Assembly: GCF_001637205.1 (NCBI RefSeq)
Contig: NZ_LVJH01000003.1
Span: 154,091-218,090, forward strand
Reading direction: 5' to 3'
Origin: Paenibacillus glacialis
Lineage (GTDB): Bacteria; Bacillota; Bacilli; Paenibacillales; Paenibacillaceae
Length of the DNA stretch: 64,000 bases
Shown here: one piece after another, positions 1 to 7,546 of the stretch
How the letters are laid out: each line of letters begins with the position of its first letter
Numbering within the stretch: the first letter of the stretch is position 1
Translations under genes and position numbers: made by a program
The notes under the pieces: generated by a model
Database searches by the model: none
The model's input: only the letters and a program-made list of their open reading frames with translations
Told to the model about the DNA's origin: nothing

Positions 1-565
1 TACCACCGGGTGCCACCGCATTGACTAGAACGTATGGAGCTAGTTCCCTTGCAAGTGATTTAGTAAATGCGGTAATGCCGCCTTTAGCTGCTGCATAATG
101 AGCAAATTCGGCAGCCCCTTGGCTTACAACGTCGGATGTAACGTTAATGATTCTCCCCGATTTCTGCTCCGTCATTCGGCGCGCTGCTGCACGAGAAGTA
201 TAGAAGGTGCCATACATATGTATTTTGATCATTCGGTCCCATTGCTCATCTGTCATTTCTGTAACAGATACGGCTTGGGCAATCCCAGCATTATTGACTA
301 GGATATCTATTCTTCCGAACAGATTGTCGATCGCTTCGAATAATTCTTGTACTTGAACGGGTTCGCTGACATCTGCATGAAAGATTTCAGCTCGAACTCC
401 GTAAGTCTCTGCTTGGTGTTTAACCTCCAGTGCTTCCTTATCGTCACCGAAATAGTTAATCATTACATTAATGCCTGCTTTAGCAAATTCCAACGCGACT
501 GCCTTACCGATTCCTCTACTAGCGCCAGTAATTAAAGCACATTTCACAGTAGTTTCAATAGCCAT
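1..565 (-). CDS. SDR-family oxidoreductase, FabG-like (3' end outside window)
   Basis: The reverse strand from an ATG at 565 reads without a stop to the window edge, giving about 188 residues of a short-chain dehydrogenase/reductase. The NAD(P)-binding TGASRGIG motif lies near residues 12-19, an NNAG motif follows in the middle, and the catalytic Ser with the YAAAK active-site motif comes before a PGG turn at the edge. A GGAGAG ribosome-binding site precedes the ATG. Such enzymes reduce or oxidise carbonyl/hydroxyl groups with NAD(P)H; the substrate cannot be read from the sequence. It follows murG on the same strand but is separated from it by a strong terminator, so it is probably its own transcript. 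Confidence 0.88.
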   Translation of the reverse strand, partial: MAIETTVKCALITGASRGIGKAVALEFAKAGINVMINYFGDDKEALEVKHQAETYGVRAEIFHADVSEPVQVQELFEAIDNLFGRIDILVNNAGIAQAVSVTEMTDEQWDRMIKIHMYGTFYTSRAAARRMTEQKSGRIINVTSDVVSQGAAEFAHYAAAKGGITAFTKSLARELAPYVLVNAVAPGG

Positions 566-725
566 CTTGTTTAGTCTCTCCTTCGATCGAATGATAGGGC
601 TTTCATAATAAATCAGCAACAATAAAAGACAAAATATTTAAGTAATATATCAAATAATAAAATAAAAATCCATAGTTTCCCACTGTAAATAGTGACATAA
701 GTGAATGTTCGATAGAATTGCATAT

Positions 726-762
726 TAAATACACTTCGGTTCATCGAACCGAAGTGTATTTA
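726..762 (-). terminator. Perfect 17-bp hairpin downstream of murG
   Basis: Arms 726-742 and 746-762 are exact reverse complements around a 3-nt loop, with AT-rich outer ends. It lies in the 242-bp gap after the murG stop and before the SDR gene on the minus strand, so it most likely ends the murG transcript. The rest of the gap (566-725) is AT-rich and shows nothing else clear. Confidence 0.75.
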
Positions 763-807
763 GTAATAGATAAGGTTTTGCCCAATGTGTGGACCGTTTA
801 AACAAGT

Positions 808-1881
808 CTACTTCCTTTTAGAGGCCTTCTGAATAAGCTGAATAACTTGATCTATAGTACTGGTCTGATCTTGTTTCGCCATATTGTCTACGATCTGAAC
901 TCGTTTAGAGAGGGTGAGTTCAAGAGACGTAATAAAAGACTCATCGGTTAACTCTTCTTCTAATAGAACCTCAGCAAATCCAGCTTTCTGAAAAGATTGT
1001 GCATTTAATATTTGATCTCCCCGACTTGCTGCTCTTGATAGAGGGATCAATAGCATTGGTTTGTGAAGTGCAAGGAATTCAAAAATCGAATTGGAACCTG
1101 CTCTTGTCACAACAACGTCAGCGGCGGCTATGACATCTGGCAATTCATCATGAATATATTCGAATTGTTGATACCCATCGAGTTGGATGGATGGATCGAC
1201 TTGGTCTTTCCCGCAGATATGTACCACTTGGTATTGTTCCAAGAGTGTGTGGAGATTGTTACGAATGGCCCCATTGATTTTTTTGGAACCCAAGCTACCT
1301 CCCATGACGAGAACGATGGGCTTATTGTTAGAGAATTTAAGTAGATTTAGTCCACGGGTAGCATTTCCCGACCGAAGTTCATCCCGAATAATAGCACCAA
1401 CATAAGTGGCTTTGTCACTCTTGATATGATCTATCGTTTCAGGAAAAGTCACGCATACCTTCGTAGCTAGAGGAAGTGCGATTCGATTAGCCAGTCCTGG
1501 AGTAAGGTCAGATTCATGGATGATAATCGGAACTTTGTTTAATTTAGCGCCGATCACGACAGGCACAGATACAAATCCACCCTTGGAGAATACTACATCA
1601 GGCTTGATTTTTCGTATTAAATTAGTTGCCTCAAATACGCCTTTGACGATGCGGAAGGGATCTTTGAAATTCTCAACACTCATATATCGTCTAAGTTTAC
1701 CTGTTGAAATTCCATGGTAATCGACATGATCAATGTTGGAAATAAGCTCAGACTCAATTCCTTTGATAGAGCCTATATATGAAACATCCCATCCTAATGC
1801 GATAAACCTTGGAATGAGAGCTACATTCACAGTAACATGACCTGCAGACCCACCACCTGTAAATAAAATACGTTTGGACAT
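808..1881 (-). CDS. murG: UDP-N-acetylglucosamine--N-acetylmuramyl-(pentapeptide) pyrophosphoryl-undecaprenol GlcNAc transferase (MurG)
   Basis: This 357-residue GT28 glycosyltransferase has the expected MurG length. It adds GlcNAc to lipid I to make lipid II at the cytoplasmic face of the membrane. Visible motifs are the N-terminal glycine loop GGGSAGH (about residues 9-15), HESDLTPGLANR (about 121-132, the firmicute variant of HEQN..PGLANR), GGSLGSKKIN (about 194-203) and the UDP-GlcNAc-binding segment TRAGSNSIFEF (about 260-270). There are no division or cell-wall cluster genes around it, so it is outside the usual dcw locus and may be a second copy. The neighbour upstream is an IF-3-like gene with a 52-bp gap. 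Confidence 0.9.
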   Translation of the reverse strand: MSKRILFTGGGSAGHVTVNVALIPRFIALGWDVSYIGSIKGIESELISNIDHVDYHGISTGKLRRYMSVENFKDPFRIVKGVFEATNLIRKIKPDVVFSKGGFVSVPVVIGAKLNKVPIIIHESDLTPGLANRIALPLATKVCVTFPETIDHIKSDKATYVGAIIRDELRSGNATRGLNLLKFSNNKPIVLVMGGSLGSKKINGAIRNNLHTLLEQYQVVHICGKDQVDPSIQLDGYQQFEYIHDELPDVIAAADVVVTRAGSNSIFEFLALHKPMLLIPLSRAASRGDQILNAQSFQKAGFAEVLLEEELTDESFITSLELTLSKRVQIVDNMAKQDQTSTIDQVIQLIQKASKRK

Positions 1882-1933
1882 TTGTTAAACCTCACATTGT
1901 TCTGGTCACATAGGTGTGCCAGTTATTATAGCC

Positions 1934-2419
1934 CTATAGAGGGTTTACTTGAACCATAGCTTGTTTCCCGCTGAGTTGTATTCCGGTTTGTTTAACTCCG
2001 ACATCGACAACATCTTTTAGTAATCGCTCTAACAATTCCTTCGCTTTTGGGCCTTCTTTACCTTGAATACGAACAACGATCAACACAGCTTTGCCTGATT
2101 TCAAAAGCTTGTAAGCCTGATTCTTCTTCGTATCGTAATCGTGCTCTTCAATTTGAGGCGTCAGCCGTATTTCTTTTACCTTAGTATTCTGTTCTTGTTT
2201 GCCACTCTTTGGTCTGGCTTGTTGTACTTCTTGCTTAGCTGCACCGGCTTTCATTAATTTACAAGGCGGAGGGCTGCTAAAGAGAGAGGTACAGATCAGA
2301 TCAACTTTAAGTTTTTTGGCCATGGATAGAGCTTCAGTAGTCGAGACTACACCTAGATCTTCCCCATGAATTCCAGTCAACTGAACCTCGGAGGCTCTAA
2401 TTTTTTCATTTTTGATCAT
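1934..2419 (-). CDS. Divergent translation initiation factor IF-3 paralogue
   Basis: The protein (about 161 residues from the ATG at 2419) begins IKNEKIRASEVQL and carries the IF-3 N-domain signature, followed by a linker rich in K/Q and a C-domain starting VKEIRLTPQIEEHDYDTK. It therefore spans both IF-3 domains, but several normally conserved positions differ: PPPCKLMKAGAAKQE where PPVCKIMDYGKYxYE is usual, and a C-domain lacking the usual R-x-R-E and PK-x-EGR motifs. GTG (2428) and ATG (2422) are alternative starts; AGGTG at 2428-2432 is best spaced for 2419. It is not next to rpmI/rplT as true infC is, so I treat it as a paralogue whose role is unknown. Confidence 0.82.
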   Translation of the reverse strand: MIKNEKIRASEVQLTGIHGEDLGVVSTTEALSMAKKLKVDLICTSLFSSPPPCKLMKAGAAKQEVQQARPKSGKQEQNTKVKEIRLTPQIEEHDYDTKKNQAYKLLKSGKAVLIVVRIQGKEGPKAKELLERLLKDVVDVGVKQTGIQLSGKQAMVQVNPL

Positions 2420-2620
2420 CATATACACACCTGGACTTTCGCTTGGGATAATGACCCCATGTTAGCGTGTAGGAGGAGAAATATCAACCTCGGTGTGTAT
2501 GACAGAACATATAGATCGTATCTGATGTTATTTCAAAAAGAAAAGTCCGTAGAAGAAAGCTTCTCCTTACCGTGTTACTTTCATGATGGAGGAGGGGAAG
2601 TGTCTCGTACGGACAGAATT

Positions 2621-3271
2621 TCAATGGATCTTAGACTCGAGACGTCGAGCGATAATGGAAAGGGTGTAATTCACAATGAAATATAGGGCAGATGCGAGTA
2701 TAAGGGCTGGAATGACATAATTGAAGCTTTGTCCTCCAAGGATTTGAACATTGTGCATGATTTCAGGGAGCGAAATGATGATGGCAAGGGATGTGTCCTT
2801 GAGTAAGGAAATAAATTGGCTAACCATCGGTGGAGACATTCGACGTAGTCCTTGAGGAAGTATAATGTGCCGGAAGGTTTGTATATAACTAAGTCCGGAC
2901 GAACGTGAAGCTTCAATCTGTCCTTTATCAATGGAATTCAAACCACTTCTTACAATCTCTGAGATCATGGCTCCTTCAAACAGAGTCAATCCCACCACGG
3001 TTGACCAGAAGGGGGACATGCTGATACCGATTTGAGGAAGCACGATTTTCATGAAAAAAATAATGAGTAATAGAGGTAAATTGCGTATGATATCTACACC
3101 AATGGCAGTTAGGCGCGCTACAACCGGAATTCGAGTATATCTTAAGGTTCCTAACAGGGTCCCTAATACGAAACTTAGTAGGATTGAAATAAAGGCTACT
3201 TCTAAGGTGATCAGAAAACCTTTCAGAATAAAAATTAGATTAGGAATGGAGTATGCGCCTATAAAATCCAT
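2621..3271 (-). CDS. glnP: Amino-acid (glutamine-type) ABC transporter permease
   Basis: This 216-residue inner-membrane permease belongs to the HisM/GlnP family, with about five hydrophobic segments and the cytoplasmic EAA loop (EASRSSGLSYIQTFRHIILPQGLRR, around residues 140-165) that docks on the ATPase. It is the last gene of a minus-strand unit ordered ATPase, binding protein, permease, permease, the same order as B. subtilis glnQHMP. The specificity for glutamine is inferred from that order and family; other polar amino acids are possible. A gap of about 190 bp follows before the IF-3-like gene. Confidence 0.85.
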   Translation of the reverse strand: MDFIGAYSIPNLIFILKGFLITLEVAFISILLSFVLGTLLGTLRYTRIPVVARLTAIGVDIIRNLPLLLIIFFMKIVLPQIGISMSPFWSTVVGLTLFEGAMISEIVRSGLNSIDKGQIEASRSSGLSYIQTFRHIILPQGLRRMSPPMVSQFISLLKDTSLAIIISLPEIMHNVQILGGQSFNYVIPALILASALYFIVNYTLSIIARRLESKIH

Positions 3272-3307
3272 ATATTACTCGCTCCTTTTCCAATGGAATA
3301 GGCATCA

Positions 3308-3970
3308 TTAGTTATCAGCGATGTTAAAACATTTCTCCATATAAAGAACGGCGTAGCTGAGTGGGACAGTGAGTACTAAATAGAAGAGCGCAACAAATGT
3401 ATACACTGTTAGGGGTAAGAACGTATCTGAATTAATGAGATCGGCATAATACATTAAATCCATACCTGCGACGACAGCGAGGATAGATGAATTCTTAACC
3501 AGATTGATGAACTGATTGCCGATAGCAGGAAGTACGATCTTAATCGCTTGTGGCAAAATGATATGTGTCATCGTTTGAAGATAAGAGAGACCGGTAGCTC
3601 TCGCTGCTTCTGTCTGACCTGTAGGAATAGCTTGAATCCCTGCACGTATAGCTTCTGCAATGAAAGAAGCTGTATATACCGTCAGACCCAATGTACCCGA
3701 TACAAATCCATCTAGCTCGATTCCAAGTGACGGCAACCCTAAATAGAAAAAGAAAACGACGATCAAGAGCGGAATATTGCGAATGACTTCTACATATGCC
3801 GTTCCAAACCAATTCAGAGGTTTAAGAGGAGCGATTCGGAATATGGCAATGATCGCCCCCAGTATGAAGCTTCCAATGAGAGCGATGATGCTAATCTGAA
3901 TGGTGTTTATGAATCCTGCCATATAACGATCCCAATGGTCGAATACAAGCATGACATCGAAATTCCCCAT
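3308..3970 (-). CDS. glnM: Amino-acid (glutamine-type) ABC transporter permease
   Basis: A 220-residue polar-amino-acid permease with about five membrane spans and the EAA motif EAARATGLSYLQTMTHIILPQ around residues 135-155. It pairs with the downstream permease (36-bp gap) to form the heterodimeric membrane channel of the importer. It lies after a hairpin with a T-tract (4007-4041) that separates it from the binding-protein gene, which suggests that the permeases are made at lower levels than the binding protein. Confidence 0.85.
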   Translation of the reverse strand: MGNFDVMLVFDHWDRYMAGFINTIQISIIALIGSFILGAIIAIFRIAPLKPLNWFGTAYVEVIRNIPLLIVVFFFYLGLPSLGIELDGFVSGTLGLTVYTASFIAEAIRAGIQAIPTGQTEAARATGLSYLQTMTHIILPQAIKIVLPAIGNQFINLVKNSSILAVVAGMDLMYYADLINSDTFLPLTVYTFVALFYLVLTVPLSYAVLYMEKCFNIADN

Positions 3971-4006
3971 AGCTGGTCTTTGGATCCTCCGTTTCCCCCG
4001 CTAAGT

Positions 4007-4041
4007 AAAAAAAGAGGAGAGGCGCGGAATAGCCTATCCTC
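4007..4041 (-). terminator. Internal, probably partial terminator between glnH and glnM
   Basis: On the minus strand a 9-bp stem with one mismatch (arms 4033-4041 and 4014-4022) and a 10-nt loop is followed by seven T. It sits inside an otherwise continuous transport operon, so read-through must occur. Such hairpins commonly raise the level of the binding-protein message relative to downstream permeases; that role here is inference. Confidence 0.6.
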
Positions 4042-4054
4042 CAAGCAGATTTAA

Positions 4055-4852
4055 CTATTCAGGTTTAACACCCATCCATTGTTCATACAGTTTGTCGTAA
4101 GTACCATCATCCTTCAGTTCTTTTAGTAAATCGTTCACAGTGGATACAAATTCGCTATCACCTTTACGAATCGCTATACCATAAGGCTCATCTGTAAAAG
4201 TGCCACCGACGAGAACATAACCAGGATCTTGTTTCTGCATACCAAGTAGGATGGCGTTATCTGTTGTGAGAGCGTCCCCCTTACCTGCTTTAAGAGCCGT
4301 AAAGGCATCTTGGTAATTCTCGTATTCAAGTACTTCCGCAGCGGGAGCTTTTTCACGAATGTTAGTGGCAGAAGTAGAACCTTTCACAGCGAGCACTTTA
4401 GTGTCTTTCGTAAGACTATCTAACCCTTGAATAGGACTTCCTTTTTTGACTAGAAGGGACTGGCCTGCTTTGAAATAAACATCACTGAAATCGACCTGTT
4501 CTTTGCGTTCTTCCGTGATCGTCATTGTAGCAATGATGAGGTCAATCTCACCATTCTGTAGAAGTGGGATTCTAGTCTTAGAAGTGACCTCTTTAAGCTG
4601 AATCTTCGTTTCATCACCTAACACCTTTTTTGCTAACGCTTTAGCGATATCGATGTCGAAGCCTTCGACTTTCCCTGTTGCTGGGTCTTTGAGTCCGAAT
4701 AACTTGGTATCATATTTAACACCTACAATCACTTTTCCGCGATCCTTAATAGCACCTAATGTAGTGTCCTTCTTGGAGTTACACCCAGTAAATACGATAG
4801 CTACGACCACGATAAGAATAAGAAGGAAATGAGTCCTCAGTAGTTTGTTCAT
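4055..4852 (-). CDS. glnH: Amino-acid ABC transporter substrate-binding lipoprotein
   Basis: This 265-residue protein starts with a lipoprotein signal peptide (hydrophobic LLILIVVVAIVFTGC, lipobox Cys near residue 24) and continues as a type II periplasmic-binding fold: KVIVGVKYDTKLFG, GFDIDIAKALAKKVLG, the arginine-containing ligand segment TSKTRIPLLQNGEIDLIIATMTITEER, and a C-terminal lobe ending YDKLYEQWMG. It captures an amino acid outside the membrane and delivers it to the GlnM/GlnP channel. It is 33 bp downstream of the ATPase gene in the same operon. Glutamine is the likely ligand by family and gene order; arginine or other amino acids are not excluded. Confidence 0.88.
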   Translation of the reverse strand: MNKLLRTHFLLILIVVVAIVFTGCNSKKDTTLGAIKDRGKVIVGVKYDTKLFGLKDPATGKVEGFDIDIAKALAKKVLGDETKIQLKEVTSKTRIPLLQNGEIDLIIATMTITEERKEQVDFSDVYFKAGQSLLVKKGSPIQGLDSLTKDTKVLAVKGSTSATNIREKAPAAEVLEYENYQDAFTALKAGKGDALTTDNAILLGMQKQDPGYVLVGGTFTDEPYGIAIRKGDSEFVSTVNDLLKELKDDGTYDKLYEQWMGVKPE

Positions 4853-4885
4853 CGTTCATGTTCCCCTTTCGATTCTAAGGATAAG

Positions 4886-5617
4886 TTAATGATTAATCAG
4901 TCGACTGAGAAACGTACGTGCCCGTTCTTCACGAGGGCTTCCGAAGAACTCTGATGATGTTGCTACCTCTAGAATCTGACCTTCATCCATAAAGACGATT
5001 CTATCAGCTACTTCACGTGCAAACCCCATTTCATGCGTGACAATTACCATGGTCATGCCGTCGTTATGAGCTAGAGAACGTATGACATCGAGAACTTCTC
5101 CAATCATTTCAGGATCAAGCGCAGAAGTAGGTTCGTCGAACAGCATGATCTTTGGATTCATCACAAGTCCGCGTGCAATAGCAACACGTTGTTGTTGTCC
5201 ACCGGATAGTTGGGAGGGGAAGTTGTATGCTTTATCTTCTATACCAACTCGCTTGAGGTAGTACATGGCTGTTTTCTTAGCATCTTCTTTCTTAAGATGT
5301 TGAACTTTCATGGGAGCGAGAATAATATTGTCGATGACCTTTTTGTGAGGGTAAAGATTGAAGTGTTGGAACACGATACCTATATCGCGACGAAATTGAT
5401 TAATATTAATTTTCTTGTCGTGTAGAGGAACATCATTCACGACCAGTTCCCCATCTGATAGAGTCTCTAATCGGTTAATGCAGCGGAGCAGCGTGCTTTT
5501 ACCTGATCCGGATGGACCGATGATCACAACAACCTCTCCTTCTTTGATTTGAAGGTCAATGTTCTTAAGTACATGGAATGGCCCAAAGTACTTGTTCACT
5601 TTCTTGAATTGAATCAC
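4886..5617 (-). CDS. glnQ: Amino-acid ABC transporter ATP-binding protein
   Basis: This 243-residue ATPase is the full length for the polar amino-acid subfamily. Walker A is [11 protein letters not shown] (about residues 34-44), the Q-loop follows at FQHFNLYPH, the ABC signature is [15 protein letters not shown] (about 136-150), Walker B with the catalytic glutamate is [14 protein letters not shown] (about 157-170) and the switch histidine is in [10 protein letters not shown]. It energises import through the two downstream permeases. As first gene of the unit it follows a 180-bp region shared with the divergent cold-shock gene. Confidence 0.9.
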   Translation of the reverse strand: MIQFKKVNKYFGPFHVLKNIDLQIKEGEVVVIIGPSGSGKSTLLRCINRLETLSDGELVVNDVPLHDKKININQFRRDIGIVFQHFNLYPHKKVIDNIILAPMKVQHLKKEDAKKTAMYYLKRVGIEDKAYNFPSQLSGGQQQRVAIARGLVMNPKIMLFDEPTSALDPEMIGEVLDVIRSLAHNDGMTMVIVTHEMGFAREVADRIVFMDEGQILEVATSSEFFGSPREERARTFLSRLINH

Positions 5618-5797
5618 CGTTAAGCCCCCTCGCTAATTGGAATTGAAATCATAAGAAGGTTTAGCGAATTCTTGTTAATCATATGAAGGGAGAAATAATA
5701 CAATGCCTTATTGTTATAAAACATCATGTTTTGGATATAATAATTTGAGTGGTGGTAAAAGCGTTGTTAGGTGCAGATAATTGATTTCACCTCATCC

Positions 5798-5826
5798 TTG
5801 CGTTTAGTATTAGCGTGTGATACAAT
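5798..5826 (+). promoter_or_regulatory. Sigma-A promoter of the cold-shock gene
   Basis: TTGCGT (5798-5803) and TACAAT (5821-5826) are separated by exactly 17 bp. Transcription would start near 5833, giving an untranslated leader of about 148 nt. Long leaders are a known feature of csp genes and act in temperature-dependent translation; no leader structure was modelled here. Confidence 0.6.
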
Positions 5827-5980
5827 TGCCTTAGTTAGAAAACAGCAAGAAACATTGATCGCTTTCACGTATTGAAAAGCGGATTCAGTAATAATGGAAC
5901 TCTTTTCAATGTGTGAAACTTTTTTATATGTAAGTGTAAAAAAAGATCAGCATTAAATTAACTTTTTGGAGGAATTACAA

Positions 5981-6181
5981 ATGCAAACAGGTACAGTAAA
6001 ATGGTTTAACGCAGACAAAGGTTTCGGTTTCATCGAAGTTGAAGGTGGAAGCGACGTTTTCGTACACTTCTCCGCTATCACTGGCGACGGATTCAAAACT
6101 TTGGACGAAGGCCAACGCGTACAGTTCAACGTAGTTGAAGGAAACCGTGGACCACAAGCAGAAAACGTAGTTAAACTTTAA
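5981..6181 (+). CDS. Cold-shock protein (CspA/CspB family)
   Basis: This is a 66-residue single cold-shock domain, the normal length. It contains both RNA-binding motifs, KGFGFIEV (RNP1) and DVFVHFSAI (RNP2), and ends with the usual PQAENVVKL. It binds single-stranded RNA/DNA and prevents mRNA secondary structure at low temperature. The start at 5981 is chosen because GGAGGAA lies 6-7 bases upstream; an in-frame ATG further upstream would overlap the ribosome-binding site. It is monocistronic, with a promoter at 5798-5826 and a terminator right after the stop. Confidence 0.95.
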   Translation: MQTGTVKWFNADKGFGFIEVEGGSDVFVHFSAITGDGFKTLDEGQRVQFNVVEGNRGPQAENVVKL

Positions 6182-6195
6182 TTAACACAAGACTG

Positions 6196-6226
6196 CCCTT
6201 AACGTCTGTTAAGGGTGGTTTTTTCT
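6196..6226 (+). terminator. Intrinsic terminator of the cold-shock gene
   Basis: An 8-bp stem (CCCTTAAC/GTTAAGGG, 6196-6203 and 6208-6215) with a 4-nt loop is followed by a T-rich tract, 15 bp after the stop codon. Confidence 0.85.
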
Positions 6227-6341
6227 ATACTATTATATTTGAGAACGTAAAGGTATGATCTATCTTACGGATGCCGCTATTCAAGGTTAGGTATCCGTCT
6301 ATACTTGTTTGGTTTTTTAAAGTCTTAGAAGGAGGTTGAGT

Positions 6342-6572
6342 ATGAATTATCGCAAAAAATCGTTAGAGGAAATTCCAGAGGAAGATACTTCGATTTGGTC
6401 CTGTACGGACGAGAGCTGTAAGGGATGGATGCGTGATAACTTCGCATTTGAACATGAACCGACTTGTCGGTTGTGCGAATCCCCAATGGTTCGTGCTAGC
6501 AAGATGCTTCCTATACTTAACAATTCCAATGGTGACTTGAAGGCAATCAAGAAGGGCGTTCAAATTGATTAA
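6342..6572 (+). CDS. ydjO: Cold-inducible protein YdjO family
   Basis: The 76-residue product has a C-x4-C (SCTDESC) and later C-x2-C (TCRLCESPM) pair, giving a probable zinc-ribbon, and matches the YdjO family, named for cold induction in B. subtilis. Its biochemical role is not known. The start at 6342 has GGAGG at 6331-6335, six bases upstream; an earlier TTG would overlap it. Its place just downstream of a cold-shock gene agrees with a cold-response role. A 20-bp terminator and then a family A repeat follow. Confidence 0.85.
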   Translation: MNYRKKSLEEIPEEDTSIWSCTDESCKGWMRDNFAFEHEPTCRLCESPMVRASKMLPILNNSNGDLKAIKKGVQID

Positions 6573-6622
6573 ATAACATCTAGGAAGAACTTCCATCGGT
6601 GGATGTTGCCTTCTAATATGGA

Positions 6623-6667
6623 TAAAAGCAGACCGTAATCCTTTAGGATTACGGTCTGCTTTTATTT
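6623..6667 (+). terminator. Strong bidirectional terminator after ydjO
   Basis: A perfect 20-bp stem (6623-6642 with 6645-6664) closes on a 2-nt loop and is flanked by A and T runs. It lies between ydjO and a family A repeat that begins a few bases after the T-tract. Confidence 0.9.
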
Positions 6668-6668
6668 G

Positions 6669-6770
6669 AATATAAGAAAGTATAAGTTTTACTTGATACT
6701 CTATTCTTTATATTTCCGCTGAAACGGCTACGCCGTCCTTGGAGAAGGACGGCGTAGCTGTTTCTACTTG
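6669..6770 (+). repeat. Family A interspersed repeat, copy A1
   Basis: About 102 bp starting AATATAAGAAAGTATAAG and ending TTTCTACTTG. The left half can fold on ATATAA/TTATAT arms; the right half is a long hairpin (6721-6740 with 6745-6764, loop GGAG) with one mismatch. Related copies lie at 32979, 39255, 44485 and 47047, all on the same strand. It begins within 5 bp of the ydjO terminator. Confidence 0.85.
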
Positions 6771-6796
6771 GTAACTAAGTGTGAGTTATATTTGGG

Positions 6797-7510
6797 TTAA
6801 TCTTTTTTCTTGTTGAGAGCTACGAATAAAGCTGCTATCGAAAAGATTAAGGCTGCAAGGGATATAATTATAGTGACAGTACCTATACCTGAGGAGGAAT
6901 TAGGTGTTGCGGTAGTGGCAGTGGAAGACTCCGACGTATCTGAATGCTTGTGTTCATCTGTTACAGGTGTTGAAGGTGTTGTTGCGCCGTGATCATCATT
7001 GTGACTCTCGCTGTTGTTAGCTGCTCCCTCGGTTGCTGAAGCAGCAGTAACAAGGGTCATGGAATGAGGAGATTCTGAACCTTTCTCTCCTGTCCATTCT
7101 ACAATTTTTCCATCTTTGTAGTATTGATAAGCGTCCCATGCTAAGGATGCATCTGCTTCTGGATTCTGAGCAACGAAGTTAAAGGCTTGGAATTCGCCTG
7201 TAGAGATTCCGTTCCCAGTAGCTTCCCATGTAATGGTACTTACTTTTCCTGAAGTATCCTTCGTTGTGCTGATTTTCCAATCAGGTACAGGTTGATATTG
7301 TTTAAATTCTACTTCACTTGGAATTTTCAATGTCACTTTCGTGGTTGGAATGTCTCGTTCAACAGGGATTTTTATCGTATAAGTTTCCCATGCACCTGGT
7401 GTGGATGCTGTAGGTTTAACTGTAACATGAGCGCTTGCGACACCCGCGAACATCATGATACATGTGGCAGCTGAAATGAACATGATAGATAATTTAGATT
7501 TTTTAAACAA
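6797..7510 (-). CDS. ycnI: YcnI-family copper-binding membrane-anchored protein (DUF1775)
   Basis: This 237-residue extracytoplasmic protein has a signal peptide cleaved after GVASA, so that the mature protein starts with the copper-ligand histidine (HVTVKP), as is typical for YcnI. The DUF1775 domain (about residues 28-155) contains the conserved Trp (PGAWETYTIKIPVE). A Ser/Thr/His-rich linker with HNDDH and HKH motifs (about 165-205) leads to one C-terminal membrane helix and a KKK tail. It lies 36 bp downstream of ycnJ, its usual partner, and probably handles copper at the membrane surface. Confidence 0.9.
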   Translation of the reverse strand: MFKKSKLSIMFISAATCIMMFAGVASAHVTVKPTASTPGAWETYTIKIPVERDIPTTKVTLKIPSEVEFKQYQPVPDWKISTTKDTSGKVSTITWEATGNGISTGEFQAFNFVAQNPEADASLAWDAYQYYKDGKIVEWTGEKGSESPHSMTLVTAASATEGAANNSESHNDDHGATTPSTPVTDEHKHSDTSESSTATTATPNSSSGIGTVTIIISLAALIFSIAALFVALNKKKD

Positions 7511-7546
7511 TGTGAATTCCTCTTCTCATTCGTAGTATGAATCGTA

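Noticed and set aside
5718..5732. A 15-bp palindrome AAAACATCATGTTTT between glnQ and the cold-shock gene as a GlnR/TnrA site
   Set aside because: It does not fit the TGTNAN7TNACA pattern, and no well-placed promoter could be tied to it.
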